Below are positions 32,479 through 41,387 of a stretch of 64,000 nucleotides of DNA, piece by piece. The notes beneath the pieces were generated by a model. It was not told where the DNA came from. It made no database searches and was given only the letters and a program-made list of their open reading frames with translations. Position 1 is the stretch's first letter, and each line of letters opens with the position of its first letter. The stretch is from Cnuella takakiae (GTDB lineage Bacteria > Bacteroidota > Bacteroidia > Chitinophagales > Chitinophagaceae), in contig NZ_MTFE01000010.1 of NCBI RefSeq assembly GCF_001953305.1, positions 3,263,776-3,327,775 on the forward strand, in the 5' to 3' direction. A program made the translations under genes and the position numbers.

Positions 32479-32503
32479 TAAGGGCCCGGCTAGTGGGCCC
32501 TTA
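32479..32503 (+). terminator. Terminator of the TerB-like/BON-LysM operon
   Basis: TAAGGGCCC (32479-32487) and GGGCCCTTA (32495-32503) form a 9-bp stem with a 7-nt loop, followed by GTTTTTC. Confidence 0.85.
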
Positions 32504-32555
32504 GTTTTTCACGCCACGACAATGGTTTTACAACAGTACTGGTATTTTTTTTCAC

Positions 32556-33611
32556 ATGATTACGGCACTTTCAATATTAAGTTTATTGCTGATCATTACG
32601 GCAGCCCTTACACTAGTACGGCACAACTTCTGGATTTTCAAAGTATTTGAGTATCCAAGGCTGCAAAAGCTTTTCCTGATGGTAGGTTGCCTTGTTGGCT
32701 GGATTGCTGTTTGGCCGGCACTTACCACATTCCACCTGGTGCTGTTTATCCTGCTGCTGGCATTTTCCCTATTCTATTGTTCCCGCATTTTGCCCTATAG
32801 TACTTTATGGCCCAAGGAAATCAAAAGAATGCCGCCTTCGGCAAAAAATGTTGACCTAAAGTTGTTTGCTGCCAATGTACTGCAGGACAACCGGGAGTAC
32901 CACCGCCTGCTGAAACAGATAAAAGACATGGATGCCGACATCGTGTTTTTGCTCGAAACAGACGAAGGCTGGGCACAGGCGATGAAAGAACTGGAAGCAA
33001 CTTACCCCTACAAATTGCTCCAGCCAATTGATAATACCTATGGGCTCCTGTTCTACAGCCGGCTAAAAATTCTTTCCGGTAAAGTTTTGTTCCGGGTAAA
33101 AGAAGGTGTGCCCTCGATTGATGCCATTGTGGAGCTACCCAACGGCCGCCCCATACAAATATGGGGGTTGCACCCCGAACCTCCTGTGCCGGGCGAAAAC
33201 CTGTTTTCTACTGCCAAGGATAAAGAGTTGATGAAGGTGGCCCTGCTGGCAAGAGAGTGTAAATTACCCTGTATTGTTTTTGGCGACCTCAACGATGTTG
33301 CGTGGAGTCATACCACAAAACTGTTCCGCAAAACCAGTGGCCTGCTCGATCCCCGCATTGGCAGGGGCTTTTACAGTACTTTCTCTGCACACCATTGGTG
33401 GGTGCGCTTCCCGCTGGATTATATTTTTTGCTCTACCGATTTTGGTTTGGTGCGTATGAAAAGGCTGCCGCCAAATGGCTCCGACCATTTCGCCACTTTT
33501 GTGCACCTTGTTTATGAACCCAGGCTGGAACCTGTTCAGTCGGGATTGGAAGCCAGGAAAGAAGAAATCAAGGAAGCCCGCGAAATGGCAACACAGGAAG
33601 TGGAACAATAG
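32556..33611 (+). CDS. Membrane-anchored endonuclease/exonuclease/phosphatase-fold protein
   Basis: The 351-residue protein has three N-terminal membrane helices (about 3-21, 41-60, 63-83), then a DNase-I-like domain. Catalytic residues are all present: the Asn of FAANVLQDN, the Glu of FLLETDEGW, the His of WGLHPEPP, Asp and Asn of FGDLNDVAWS, and SDHFATF. The topology puts the domain on one side of the inner membrane, probably the periplasm. Relatives act on phosphodiesters or phosphoester lipids, and the substrate is unknown. The C-terminal 35 residues are charged and helical. Confidence 0.88.
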   Translation: MITALSILSLLLIITAALTLVRHNFWIFKVFEYPRLQKLFLMVGCLVGWIAVWPALTTFHLVLFILLLAFSLFYCSRILPYSTLWPKEIKRMPPSAKNVDLKLFAANVLQDNREYHRLLKQIKDMDADIVFLLETDEGWAQAMKELEATYPYKLLQPIDNTYGLLFYSRLKILSGKVLFRVKEGVPSIDAIVELPNGRPIQIWGLHPEPPVPGENLFSTAKDKELMKVALLARECKLPCIVFGDLNDVAWSHTTKLFRKTSGLLDPRIGRGFYSTFSAHHWWVRFPLDYIFCSTDFGLVRMKRLPPNGSDHFATFVHLVYEPRLEPVQSGLEARKEEIKEAREMATQEVEQ

Positions 33612-33624
33612 TTTTGCAACATAA

Positions 33625-33688
33625 AAAAAAGCGCATCCAAACCTGACCGTGTTTTCAAGGAAACAAGTCAGCCTGGATGCGCTTTTTT
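33625..33688. terminator. Bidirectional terminator
   Basis: AAAAAAGCGCATCCA (33625-33639) pairs with TGGATGCGCTTTTTT (33674-33688), and an inner CTGAC/GTCAG stem closes a long hairpin. It separates the plus-strand phosphatase-fold gene from the minus-strand desaturase gene. Confidence 0.85.
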
Positions 33689-33701
33689 ATGTGTATACCT
33701 G

Positions 33702-34457
33702 CTACCCTACAGCAACAGGCTCTTCAACTTTGCGGACAATGCTGATGATCCGCGCTTTATCCATCAATTTAATTACTGGATAACAAGGATCAAACTCGCC
33801 TCGCTTCATGGCAAAATTGCTGCGCGATGGATATTTATGGTGGTTGTTGTGGTAACCTTCACCCAGCATCAGCCAATCCAAACGAAACAGGTTGCGGCTG
33901 GTATTATCCGTTTCAAAGTTCACTTCGCCATACTTGTGGGCAAACCAGTTGATGATCACTCCGTGAATGGGTCCCATGAAAATATGTACCGGGATGAGCA
34001 GGTACCACCAGGCACTGGGGGCAAATGCTACATAAAACCAGGTATAAATGCCCGCCCATAAGATCCTGCTGTATATGGTATTACCCCAGGTATCAAACCA
34101 GCGCCAGGTAGGCAGGTTTTTCAAAAAGCGGTCTTCAAGCGGTACCCGGCTCTTCAATATATCTACATATGTTTTACTGGTACGCAACATCATGCTGAAC
34201 AGGTTCTTGTCGTATGCAGGCGAATGCGGATCCAACTCCGTATCGGTGTAGGCATGGTGCATCCGGTGCAGAATGCCGTACACCCGAGGGCTCATATAAG
34301 AAGAACCCTGAGTAATATAACAGTAGAGGTAAAAAAACTTCTCCCAACCTTTTCCCATGGTAAAGGCCCGGTGGGCTGCATAGCGATGGTGAAAAAAGGA
34401 TTGGGCAAAAAGAGAAAGGTACCAATGCAGGACAAAAAATAAGAGAATAGCTACCAC
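33702..34457 (-). CDS. Acyl-CoA/fatty acid desaturase
   Basis: The 251-residue membrane di-iron enzyme starts at GTG, since an in-frame stop lies just upstream and the N-terminus matches the family from there. The three histidine boxes are HRYAAH, HRMHH and HNNHH, spaced as in delta-9 desaturases. WFAHKYG gives the additional His. It introduces a cis double bond into acyl chains to adjust membrane fluidity, taking electrons from a ferredoxin or cytochrome not encoded here. Confidence 0.93.
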   Translation of the reverse strand: MVAILLFFVLHWYLSLFAQSFFHHRYAAHRAFTMGKGWEKFFYLYCYITQGSSYMSPRVYGILHRMHHAYTDTELDPHSPAYDKNLFSMMLRTSKTYVDILKSRVPLEDRFLKNLPTWRWFDTWGNTIYSRILWAGIYTWFYVAFAPSAWWYLLIPVHIFMGPIHGVIINWFAHKYGEVNFETDNTSRNLFRLDWLMLGEGYHNNHHKYPSRSNFAMKRGEFDPCYPVIKLMDKARIISIVRKVEEPVAVG

Positions 34458-34668
34458 GCTGAAAAATTAACCGGTTTTGTAAAAATGCAATAATAAGCCT
34501 AAGGGGCCAGAACCAAATACTGAAACCCTTTCCAGGAACTGTATGGCCACTTGCCTACAAACTCCTGAAAAGGGCATACCACCATCCTTGGTCCGAAAAC
34601 TAAGGTGGTTGCGGGGCAAATTGTACCCCAATTTTATATTTACCGGCAGTAAGATGCCGATTTTGCCT

Positions 34669-35289
34669 TTATTGCTGGGTGAGTCCGTTTTTAACTGCCG
34701 CAGCAATCATTACCGTACGCCTTGCCTGGTGTGCTACCGCTTTTCTTACGGCCTCGGCATTTTGGATTTGACCATCTACAACAGATGCGCTGGCACCATA
34801 GGGGTTACCGCCTGCGGCAAAAATATCGGGTGAAGTATAGCCCGGGCCGGCAATGATGCATCCCCAATGGAACATGGTGGTGTACAGGTTCAACAGGGTT
34901 GATTCCTGCCCGCCATGTGGATTTTGGGCCGTGGCCATGGCACTTACTACCTTATTGGCCAGCTTGCCATGGTACCAAAGACCACCTGTGGTATCAATAA
35001 ACTGTTTCATCTGTGCGGCCATGGCCCCATAGCGGGTAGGCACGCTGAAGATATAAGCATCAGCCTCCTCCAGGTCGGAAAGCTGTACTACCGGAATCCC
35101 GGCGGTTTCAGCCACATGCGCCTTCCACAAGGGGTTTGAGTCGATGGCACCCTGTGGGGCCAGTTCGGGAGCTTTGCAGATTTTCACTTCCGCACCTGCT
35201 TCTGTTGCGGCCTCAGCGGCCCATTGCGATAATTGGTAGTTCGCTCCTGTAGCGCTATAATAAACGATCGCAAGCTTGATTGCTGCCAT
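34669..35289 (-). CDS. wrbA: NAD(P)H:quinone oxidoreductase WrbA
   Basis: The 206-residue flavodoxin-fold protein has the WrbA FMN-binding motif IVYYSATGANYQLSQWAAEA, then SVPTRYGAMAAQMKQFID(TTGGLW) and AMATAQNPHGGQESTLL, which bind the isoalloxazine and quinone. The two-electron reduction of quinones protects against redox cycling. A short hairpin (34644-34659) follows the stop. It is monocistronic. Confidence 0.95.
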   Translation of the reverse strand: MAAIKLAIVYYSATGANYQLSQWAAEAATEAGAEVKICKAPELAPQGAIDSNPLWKAHVAETAGIPVVQLSDLEEADAYIFSVPTRYGAMAAQMKQFIDTTGGLWYHGKLANKVVSAMATAQNPHGGQESTLLNLYTTMFHWGCIIAGPGYTSPDIFAAGGNPYGASASVVDGQIQNAEAVRKAVAHQARRTVMIAAAVKNGLTQQ

Positions 35290-35408
35290 AAATAGAAGTT
35301 TTGCTTAAGGTTGCAAAAATTGATCCGCTGGTGTTGAAACATCAAAATAGGCCTGATCAGAAATCGCTCATGGCAGGGATATTGTAACTTGCCAAAAAAC
35401 GATTTTAT

Positions 35409-35672
35409 ATGTCTGCTTGCAATTTCACATTCCCGCTTAATGGCTCCCCTGCAACCATGCTGCAAAAGGCCCGTACTGCTGTTACCAGCCAGGGCGGCAA
35501 TTTCCAGGGCAACGAAGACGCCGGCAATTTCAGCCTTACTGTATTTGGCAATACCATTGCCGGGTCGTATTCGATAGCCAGCAACAATATGGACATCATT
35601 ATTTCCGAAAAGCCTTTCCTGCTACCTTGTGGTACCATCGAAGGTTTTCTGAAATCCCAACTGGGTCTTTGA
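35409..35672 (+). CDS. Conserved-looking small hypothetical protein
   Basis: The 87-residue product has no signal peptide and reads as a compact alpha/beta domain: CNFTFPLNGSPATMLQKARTAVTSQGG (strand-helix), then FSLTVFGNTIAGSYSIASNNMDIIISEKPFLLPCG (three strands) and a short helix. This resembles the small polyhydroxyalkanoic-acid-system-like or START-like stand-alone domains. The frame ends at a strong terminator, which supports a real gene. The function is unknown. Confidence 0.75.
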   Translation: MSACNFTFPLNGSPATMLQKARTAVTSQGGNFQGNEDAGNFSLTVFGNTIAGSYSIASNNMDIIISEKPFLLPCGTIEGFLKSQLGL

Positions 35673-35694
35673 TTGAATAGGTTGACCAACAAGC

Positions 35695-35729
35695 GCCCCG
35701 GTACAATGCTTTTTGCATCGTACCGGGGC
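35695..35729 (+). terminator. Terminator of the 35409 gene
   Basis: GCCCCGGTAC (35695-35704) pairs with GTACCGGGGC (35720-35729), with an inner ATGC/GCAT stem, followed by ATTTGCATTTT. Confidence 0.85.
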
Positions 35730-35768
35730 ATTTGCATTTTACAAACCAAGGCCAAATAACCGGCACCT

Positions 35769-35776
35769 TACCTTTG
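35769..35776 (+). promoter_or_regulatory. Possible -7 box of the TonB-receptor gene, next to the start codon
   Basis: TACCTTTG ends 5 bp before the ATG at 35782. If it is a functional -7 box, the transcript would begin at or next to the start codon and be leaderless or nearly so. No -33 element at standard spacing was found. Confidence 0.4.
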
Positions 35777-35781
35777 CGGCA

Positions 35782-38172
35782 ATGAAATGCATCATCGCCG
35801 CTTTTTTTTGCCTCACCGCTTTTGTTTCCTCCGCACAAAACCTGCACCTGAAGATTATCAACCCTGCGCAGCAGCCGGTTCCTTTTGCAACCGTTACCCT
35901 TTTTCCCGAAAAGGACAGCACACAAAAAAGCACCAACAGGTCTGATGCAGCGGGTATGACCAACTTTACCCTAGCGCCCGGAACCTACCAGGCGAGGGTC
36001 AGCTCCGTTGGCTATATCAATATAAACCAGATGATTGTTGTTGAGCAGGCAACAGAACTAACACTGACCTTGCAACCAGAAACTAAAGCTTTGAAGGGCG
36101 TGACCATTGTGGCTTCCAAACCCCTGGTGCGGCAGGAAGATGATAAAACCATTGTAGACCCTGAGCCATTGGTCCCAGCTTCTACCAACGCCTATGAACT
36201 GCTGGAAAAAACACCGGGAGTATTTGCCGACCAAAATGGCAATGTCTTTCTCAGCAGCACCAGCGCTGCCGCTATTTTCATCAATGGGCGGGAACAAAGA
36301 ATGAGTGCAGCAGATATTGCCACCATGCTGAAAAGCCTGCCTCCAAACGCCATCGCATCCATTGAAGTGCTGCGTACGCCCTCTGCTCGCTACGATGCAT
36401 CCGGTGGAGGCGGCATCATTAATATCATCCTTAAGAAAGGAGTTCGCATAGGTATGACCGGTAGTGTAAACCTGGGCATGAACCAGGGCCGGTATGGCAA
36501 CCAGTTTGCCGGCCTAACCCTAAACAACAACAATCGCAAGTGGAGCAGTTTTGCCAACCTGCAATACAACCACCGCAACAATTACGAACAGCTCAATACC
36601 GACAGGGTGTTTGGCGGCGATACCCTGCTGCGGCAGGCTGCTCGTACAAGTTACCCTGCCCAGTCGGTTTATGCCGCCTTCGGTACCACCTTTAGCCCAA
36701 ATAAAAGGGTGGACCTTTCCTATGATGGCCGCATTACGTTGAACCAATCAGATAACCGGAGTACCAATTTGTCGGTGATAGAGGCAGGCAACACCAAAAA
36801 CCAACTGGCCAAGAATATAGCGGATGTAACAACAGGCAACAAAGGACTGGTATTGGTACAGGGGCTTTCTGCCAAACTGAAAGGGCGCAAGGAAGGAGAT
36901 GAATGGACAACCGACCTGAGCTATACCCTCCTGCCCTCTTCCCTGCACCAGGATTTCCTGACCACCTATCTTTTGCCCCAGCGGCCGGCTCTGCCTGCCA
37001 ATGGCAAACAGGAAAGAGGCGTTCAGCAATTTCAGGCGCAAACCAACCTGGTCCATAAAATTGCAGGTGGCATCAGGCTGGAAACAGGCCTGAAAACCAC
37101 GAATATCTGGCTGGACAGCAAAGCTGATTTTGCATACACCATTAATGGCAATATGGTTCCCGATAAGCTGCGCACCAACCGATACCGGTACGACGAACAC
37201 ATCCATGCAGGTTATTTACAAGGCTCCAAAAATCTAAAAGGCATTGTAGTGAAGGCAGGTGCCAGGGTAGAGCATACCCGTATGGAAGGCCGTCAGCAGG
37301 TGCCTTACGATACCGCATTCCGCATCCAGCGCACCGACGCATTTCCGTATGTATACCTTAGCCGCAACCTGATGCGGATAGCTGGCTACGACCTGAAAGC
37401 CTACCTGGTGTACCGCCGCACCATCAACCGCCCGGCATACGAATACCTGAACCCGGCACCAAAGGTGATCGATCCCTACTTATATGAATCAGGCAATCCG
37501 GCACTCAGGCCCCAGTTCACCCAAAACTTTGAGGCCAATGTATCGGTTGATGAACGGCCCATCATTGCCGTTGGCGTAAACAATACAAAGGATATCTTTT
37601 CGCAGGTAGTGTACCAGGCCGATACAAGCAGTGCGCTTACCTACCGTACGTACGACAACCTAGGCACCAACAAGGAAATATACTTCAGGGCACTGGGTGC
37701 CATACCGCCCGGCAAGCGCTACTTTTTTGTAGCGGGTGTACAGTACAACCACAACCTGTACGCTGGTTTGTACGAAACCAAGCCCCTGAGCTTTAGCCGT
37801 GCCAGCTGGACGGTGTTTACATTTCATTCTTTCAAAATCAACAAGCTGACAACCCTCAACATGAATGGCTTTGCCCGGTTTAAGGGCCAGTTGCAGTTTT
37901 ATGAACTGGGGTCCTTTGGTGCACTCAACTTCAGCCTGAACAGGCAACTGCTGCAAAAGAAAATGACCCTGGGTTTCAGCATCAACGATGTATTTTTCAC
38001 CAACAACAACAGCTTTGTACTCCGGCAGGGATCCATTAATGCAAAAGGTTACCGGGAGAACGATTCGCGCCGTTTTGGAATAACGCTGCGCTACAATTTT
38101 GGCCTGCGGAAAAAAGAAGAAAACGGTTTGATGAACATGATGACCGCAGAACCGAATACCACGGGTAATTAA
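35782..38172 (+). CDS. TonB-dependent receptor-like outer-membrane beta-barrel (OMP_b-brl_3 type)
   Basis: Starting at MKCIIAAFF, the protein has 796 residues. A signal peptide (ends VSSAQ) is followed by a carboxypeptidase-regulatory-like Ig domain (about 20-100: QQPVPFATVTLFPEKD), a plug domain (about 110-215: YELLEKTPGVFADQNGNVFL, IEVLRTPSARYDASGGGGIINIILKKG) and a beta-barrel to the C-terminus. The CarboxypepD-plug-barrel order is the common Bacteroidota form. No SusD partner is adjacent, so glycan import is not indicated; iron complexes, peptides or small organics are possible. Confidence 0.9.
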   Translation: MKCIIAAFFCLTAFVSSAQNLHLKIINPAQQPVPFATVTLFPEKDSTQKSTNRSDAAGMTNFTLAPGTYQARVSSVGYININQMIVVEQATELTLTLQPETKALKGVTIVASKPLVRQEDDKTIVDPEPLVPASTNAYELLEKTPGVFADQNGNVFLSSTSAAAIFINGREQRMSAADIATMLKSLPPNAIASIEVLRTPSARYDASGGGGIINIILKKGVRIGMTGSVNLGMNQGRYGNQFAGLTLNNNNRKWSSFANLQYNHRNNYEQLNTDRVFGGDTLLRQAARTSYPAQSVYAAFGTTFSPNKRVDLSYDGRITLNQSDNRSTNLSVIEAGNTKNQLAKNIADVTTGNKGLVLVQGLSAKLKGRKEGDEWTTDLSYTLLPSSLHQDFLTTYLLPQRPALPANGKQERGVQQFQAQTNLVHKIAGGIRLETGLKTTNIWLDSKADFAYTINGNMVPDKLRTNRYRYDEHIHAGYLQGSKNLKGIVVKAGARVEHTRMEGRQQVPYDTAFRIQRTDAFPYVYLSRNLMRIAGYDLKAYLVYRRTINRPAYEYLNPAPKVIDPYLYESGNPALRPQFTQNFEANVSVDERPIIAVGVNNTKDIFSQVVYQADTSSALTYRTYDNLGTNKEIYFRALGAIPPGKRYFFVAGVQYNHNLYAGLYETKPLSFSRASWTVFTFHSFKINKLTTLNMNGFARFKGQLQFYELGSFGALNFSLNRQLLQKKMTLGFSINDVFFTNNNSFVLRQGSINAKGYRENDSRRFGITLRYNFGLRKKEENGLMNMMTAEPNTTGN

Positions 38173-38290
38173 CCGCTTGTAATGTTGCGCATAGTAAGGG
38201 TTGCTTTGCCGGATATCTTTACCACCCAATTAAGTCGTCCCCTTGAAAAGCAGCCTTTTCAAAACTAATTTGCTGTTTAAATCCCTTACT

Positions 38291-39082
38291 ATGCACCCCT
38301 TAAAATTAGCCTTTGGCAGTTGTATCCTGCTGGCTATGGCTGCCCCTGTCCATGCACAAGGTAAGTTTCTCAAAAAAGTATCTAACGCTGCCAACAATGT
38401 ACTTAACACGGTAAACAGCGGCGGCAACAACAGTTCGCCTGCTGGCGGAACACCTGCCGGTGAACTGCCGAACGCTTCACCTTCCAGCAGTGGCCGGCCT
38501 ACCAACAAGGCCGGCCTGGGACTGATTGCCACGCCCCCTGATGTGGCGGCCAATCTTACTACTTCAGAGTCTGCTTATGCCACCAAAAATTATGGAGAAG
38601 CCAGGTATGCCCTGCAACAGGCCATGCTGGGTGTGGAACTCCAGATCGGCCAAAGCATCCTCAAAGCTTTGCCCGAAGAAATCTTAAGCCTTCCAAGGCA
38701 GGCACAACAGGACCAGGTAGCCTCTACCGGATGGGGCTGGGCCGGGCTCATCATTAAGCGCGAATACCAGAAGGAGGACAAAGCCCTTACCATTAATATT
38801 ACCAACAATGCCATGTGGATGCAGGCCATCAATATGTACTTAACATCCGGCATGATGAACCAGTCGATGGGTGGCCAGCAAAACTGGAAACAAACAAGGC
38901 TGAAGAACAATCGTGCGGTGATCGAGTATGATGAAAGTTCGGGTTACAAACTCAGTGTGCCCCTTGGACAGTCCACCCTTTTCATGCTAGAAGGCGTCAA
39001 CTTTGCCAATGAACAGGAATTCATGAAAGCCGCCGAAGCGGTGGACATTGAAAAGATCAAAGACCTGCTAAACGAAAAATAA
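38291..39082 (+). CDS. Secreted hypothetical protein, paralogue A of tandem pair
   Basis: The 263-residue protein (start MHPLKL) has a signal peptide ending APVHAQ, a disordered Gly/Ser/Asn/Pro-rich region (about 40-90) and a helical plus beta domain. The domain shares its pattern with the next gene: YGEARYALQQAMLGVELQIGQ and LKALPEEI, then GWAGLIIKREY. No named family recognised. It is probably periplasmic. The two genes are 18 bp apart and share a terminator, so they form one transcript. Confidence 0.75.
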   Translation: MHPLKLAFGSCILLAMAAPVHAQGKFLKKVSNAANNVLNTVNSGGNNSSPAGGTPAGELPNASPSSSGRPTNKAGLGLIATPPDVAANLTTSESAYATKNYGEARYALQQAMLGVELQIGQSILKALPEEILSLPRQAQQDQVASTGWGWAGLIIKREYQKEDKALTINITNNAMWMQAINMYLTSGMMNQSMGGQQNWKQTRLKNNRAVIEYDESSGYKLSVPLGQSTLFMLEGVNFANEQEFMKAAEAVDIEKIKDLLNEK

Positions 39083-39100
39083 AACCCTCAACTTTTTTAT

Positions 39101-39703
39101 ATGAAACTGCTTATAGTAGCCCTTGGCCTTTTGCTGGGCAGCAGCCTGCAAGCCCAGGATTTTGCCAAACACCTTACCGAAGCCCGCACCGCCTATACCG
39201 GTGGTAAACTTGAGGATGCCCGCTTTGCCATGCAGCAGATGATGCATGAACTGGACATCATTACCGGTAAAGAAGTCCTGACCCTGCTGCCACAAAAACT
39301 GGATACACTTTCTGCCAATATCCCCCACGATGAAGTAACAGGTGCTTCTGGTTTTACCGGTGTGGTTATTCACCGCGACTACGGGAAAGCAATTGCCCAG
39401 GATGGAAGTGAGGACAAGGTCAGCCTGGAAGTAATTACCAATTCACCCCTGCTTGGAGCCCTCAACGGCTTGCTGGCCTTGCCGATACTGGGAAATAATC
39501 CTGACCAGAAAGTGGTCAAAATAAACGGGTATAAAGCCCTGGTTACAAAAGTGAGCAGCACGGGAGAAAAAGATGCATTCGAAGTACAACTGCCCTTGAA
39601 CAATAGCCTGATCACCCTGAAGGCACCCGGCTATAACCAGGACAAAATAGTAGCTATGGCCAATACCATCCCAGTTGCAGCTATTGCTAAAGCTATTCAA
39701 TAA
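39101..39703 (+). CDS. Secreted hypothetical protein, paralogue B of tandem pair
   Basis: The 200-residue protein has a signal peptide (LGLLLGSSLQAQ) and then the same domain as its neighbour without the disordered linker: LEDARFAMQQMMHELDIITGK aligns with YGEARYALQQAMLGVELQIGQ, LTLLPQKLDTL with LKALPEEILSL, and FTGVVIHRDYGK with WAGLIIKREYQK. The pair looks like an old duplication. A binding or scaffold role in the periplasm is a guess. It ends before a strong terminator. Confidence 0.78.
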   Translation: MKLLIVALGLLLGSSLQAQDFAKHLTEARTAYTGGKLEDARFAMQQMMHELDIITGKEVLTLLPQKLDTLSANIPHDEVTGASGFTGVVIHRDYGKAIAQDGSEDKVSLEVITNSPLLGALNGLLALPILGNNPDQKVVKINGYKALVTKVSSTGEKDAFEVQLPLNNSLITLKAPGYNQDKIVAMANTIPVAAIAKAIQ

Positions 39704-39724
39704 CAAGTCAGAAAACTTAAAAAC

Positions 39725-39750
39725 AAGCCGGAAGCAAGCGCTTCCGGCTT
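39725..39750 (+). terminator. Terminator of the tandem secreted pair
   Basis: AAGCCGGAAG (39725-39734) pairs with CTTCCGGCTT (39741-39750), followed directly by TTTTTT. Confidence 0.9.
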
Positions 39751-39863
39751 TTTTTTGCCCTTTGTAGAATTGGGGTGCATCGTTGCCCCAAAGTTTACAC
39801 TGGCACTGTTTTAGGAGCACTACTGAACCTTGACATCATTGTTAAACCCTTAGACAAAACACT

Positions 39864-40175
39864 ATGAAAAAGATACTTTCCATTGCAGCAATCCTTGCTG
39901 CCACAAGCCTAACGGTACCTGCATTTGCACAAAACAGTAAAGTGGAGAAAGTGGGCCAGGACATAAAGAAAGGCGCAAAAAAAGCGGGCAACAAAACTGC
40001 AGAAATTGCCTCCAAGGGTAAATCTCGGGTTACCGATACCGAGCACAAGGACAAGGTTGGCCCCAATGGTGAAAACATTTTTATAGATAACCACTCCCGT
40101 TATTACTGGGTAGACGATAAAGGCAAGCGCCACTATGTTACTGAAGGACAATTAAAGGACAAGCCCAAAGATTAA
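39864..40175 (+). CDS. Small secreted Lys-rich hypothetical protein
   Basis: The 103-residue protein has a signal peptide ending VPAFAQ. The mature chain is strongly basic in the first half (GQDIKKGAKKAGNKTAEIASKGKSR, which reads as an amphipathic helix) and then has DHRYYWVDDKGKRHYV-like NHSRYYWVDDKGKRHYVTEGQL, a small beta hairpin. No named family recognised. The position between secreted and stress-type genes hints at an envelope-stress role, which is inference. Confidence 0.65.
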   Translation: MKKILSIAAILAATSLTVPAFAQNSKVEKVGQDIKKGAKKAGNKTAEIASKGKSRVTDTEHKDKVGPNGENIFIDNHSRYYWVDDKGKRHYVTEGQLKDKPKD

Positions 40176-40272
40176 TCATCGGTATAGCACTACATGGTGC
40201 TTCAGAAAAGGCCTCAATACTAAAAGTTGAAGGTGCTTAGGCACCATACTTGTGCACCCTAAAAAAAAGATT

Positions 40273-40545
40273 ATGAACAACCAACCACAGGAAGGAAGCG
40301 GCAGCGCCGAAAACCAGGGCCGCAGCCGCATTGAGCAAAGACAGCCTATGCGGGATGTAACTGAGGAGCAAAAGCGCGACATAGAACAGGAAATAGGCAC
40401 CGGTAGTGGTTCAGTAGCCGGCATCGGCGAACTGGGCGGCAACAGTGGTCGCGATGATGCCTCAGGTGGCAGTGGCGATGGTATGGAAAACCAGCATACC
40501 CGGCAGGCAACCGACGGACGACCTAGCCAGGAAGATATCAGTTAA
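40273..40545 (+). CDS. Small disordered Gly/Gln/Ser-rich protein
   Basis: The 90-residue product (start MNNQPQEG) has no hydrophobic core; RDVTEEQKRDIEQEIGTGSG is the only helix-like segment. The Gly/Ser/Asp-rich ending and general composition resemble the 69-residue protein at 30663. It lies 65 bp upstream of the DUF892 gene, a family of stress-induced ferritin-like proteins, and may be cotranscribed. Cytoplasmic. Confidence 0.6.
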   Translation: MNNQPQEGSGSAENQGRSRIEQRQPMRDVTEEQKRDIEQEIGTGSGSVAGIGELGGNSGRDDASGGSGDGMENQHTRQATDGRPSQEDIS

Positions 40546-40609
40546 AGCTTTTCACCCTTAATCGTTTGAACGGAACAAATTATACCCGTTCAGGCACAAA
40601 TAAACCGTT

Positions 40610-41179
40610 ATGGAAAAAATGCGTGATTTAAGAGACCTGCTTACCCATGAAGTAGCAGATCTTTATTCGGCAGAAACACAGATTATTGAAGCCATGCCCC
40701 AGATGATTGCCAAGGCACACAACCCCCAACTGCGCCTGGCACTGGAGCAACACCTTCAGGTTACCCGCAACCAGGTAGACCGCCTGACACAGGTGCAATC
40801 CATTTTGGGCGACCACCAGCAACAGGATGATGGCGGCTTGCTGGGCAACCTTTTTGGAAAAGGCGTAAAGTGTAAAGGCATGGAAGGCCTTATTGAAGAA
40901 GGTCAAAAAGTGCTTGCAGAAGACATGAACCCCGAAGTGCTGGATGCGGCTATTATTGCCTGCGCACAAAAGATTGAACATTACGAAATCTGTGGTTATG
41001 GTACGGCACGAGCCTATGCCCGCCAACTGGGGTTGCAGGAAGCAGAACGACTGCTGGAGCAAACCCTTGATGAAGAGCACCAGGCCGATGAGCTGATGAC
41101 CTCTATGGCCCTCAACAGTGTAAACCTGATGGCCGAAACAAGTGGCGGCAGCACCGGCACACAGTATAACAGTTTATAG
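40610..41179 (+). CDS. DUF892 ferritin-like protein (YciE/YciF type)
   Basis: The 189-residue helical protein begins with the family motif LRDLLTHEVADLYSAETQIIEAMPQMIAKA and has IEHYEICGYGTARAYARQLG and LEQTLDEEHQADELM. The Glu and His residues (E of the YSAETQ helix, E-H of IEHYE, EEHQ) form the di-metal site expected for this ferritin-like fold. The family is induced by osmotic or envelope stress in Enterobacteria, but the biochemical function is uncertain. The inserted LLGNLFGKGVKCKGMEGL between helices 2 and 3 is usual. Confidence 0.9.
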   Translation: MEKMRDLRDLLTHEVADLYSAETQIIEAMPQMIAKAHNPQLRLALEQHLQVTRNQVDRLTQVQSILGDHQQQDDGGLLGNLFGKGVKCKGMEGLIEEGQKVLAEDMNPEVLDAAIIACAQKIEHYEICGYGTARAYARQLGLQEAERLLEQTLDEEHQADELMTSMALNSVNLMAETSGGSTGTQYNSL

Positions 41180-41317
41180 TTTGTAGCAGGCAGGGCAAGT
41201 TTAATATCAGCAAGGCAGTAATAAAAGCAAGGAACAGTTACAACCTGAATTTGCCGGACTCTACAATATCAAAGATCCGCTACCCATTTAATCTGGTTCT
41301 TTTCACACAGCAGCACA

Positions 41318-41349
41318 CAAAATGGCCTTCCAATTGGAAGGCCATTTTG
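41318..41349. terminator. 32-bp perfect palindrome downstream of clpB
   Basis: CAAAATGGCCTTCCAA and its exact reverse complement abut at 41333/41334. As RNA it would fold with an AATT loop, and the outer T tract would serve transcription from either side (DUF892 on plus, clpB on minus). It is 38 bp past the clpB stop. Confidence 0.75.
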
Positions 41350-41387
41350 CATTTGATCCTTACTCCGTTCTTACCCCACTTCACGCA

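Noticed and set aside
30663-41179. Genomic island in the stress-gene region
   Set aside because: No tRNA, integrase, direct repeat ends or obvious composition shift; gene types are ordinary for Bacteroidota.
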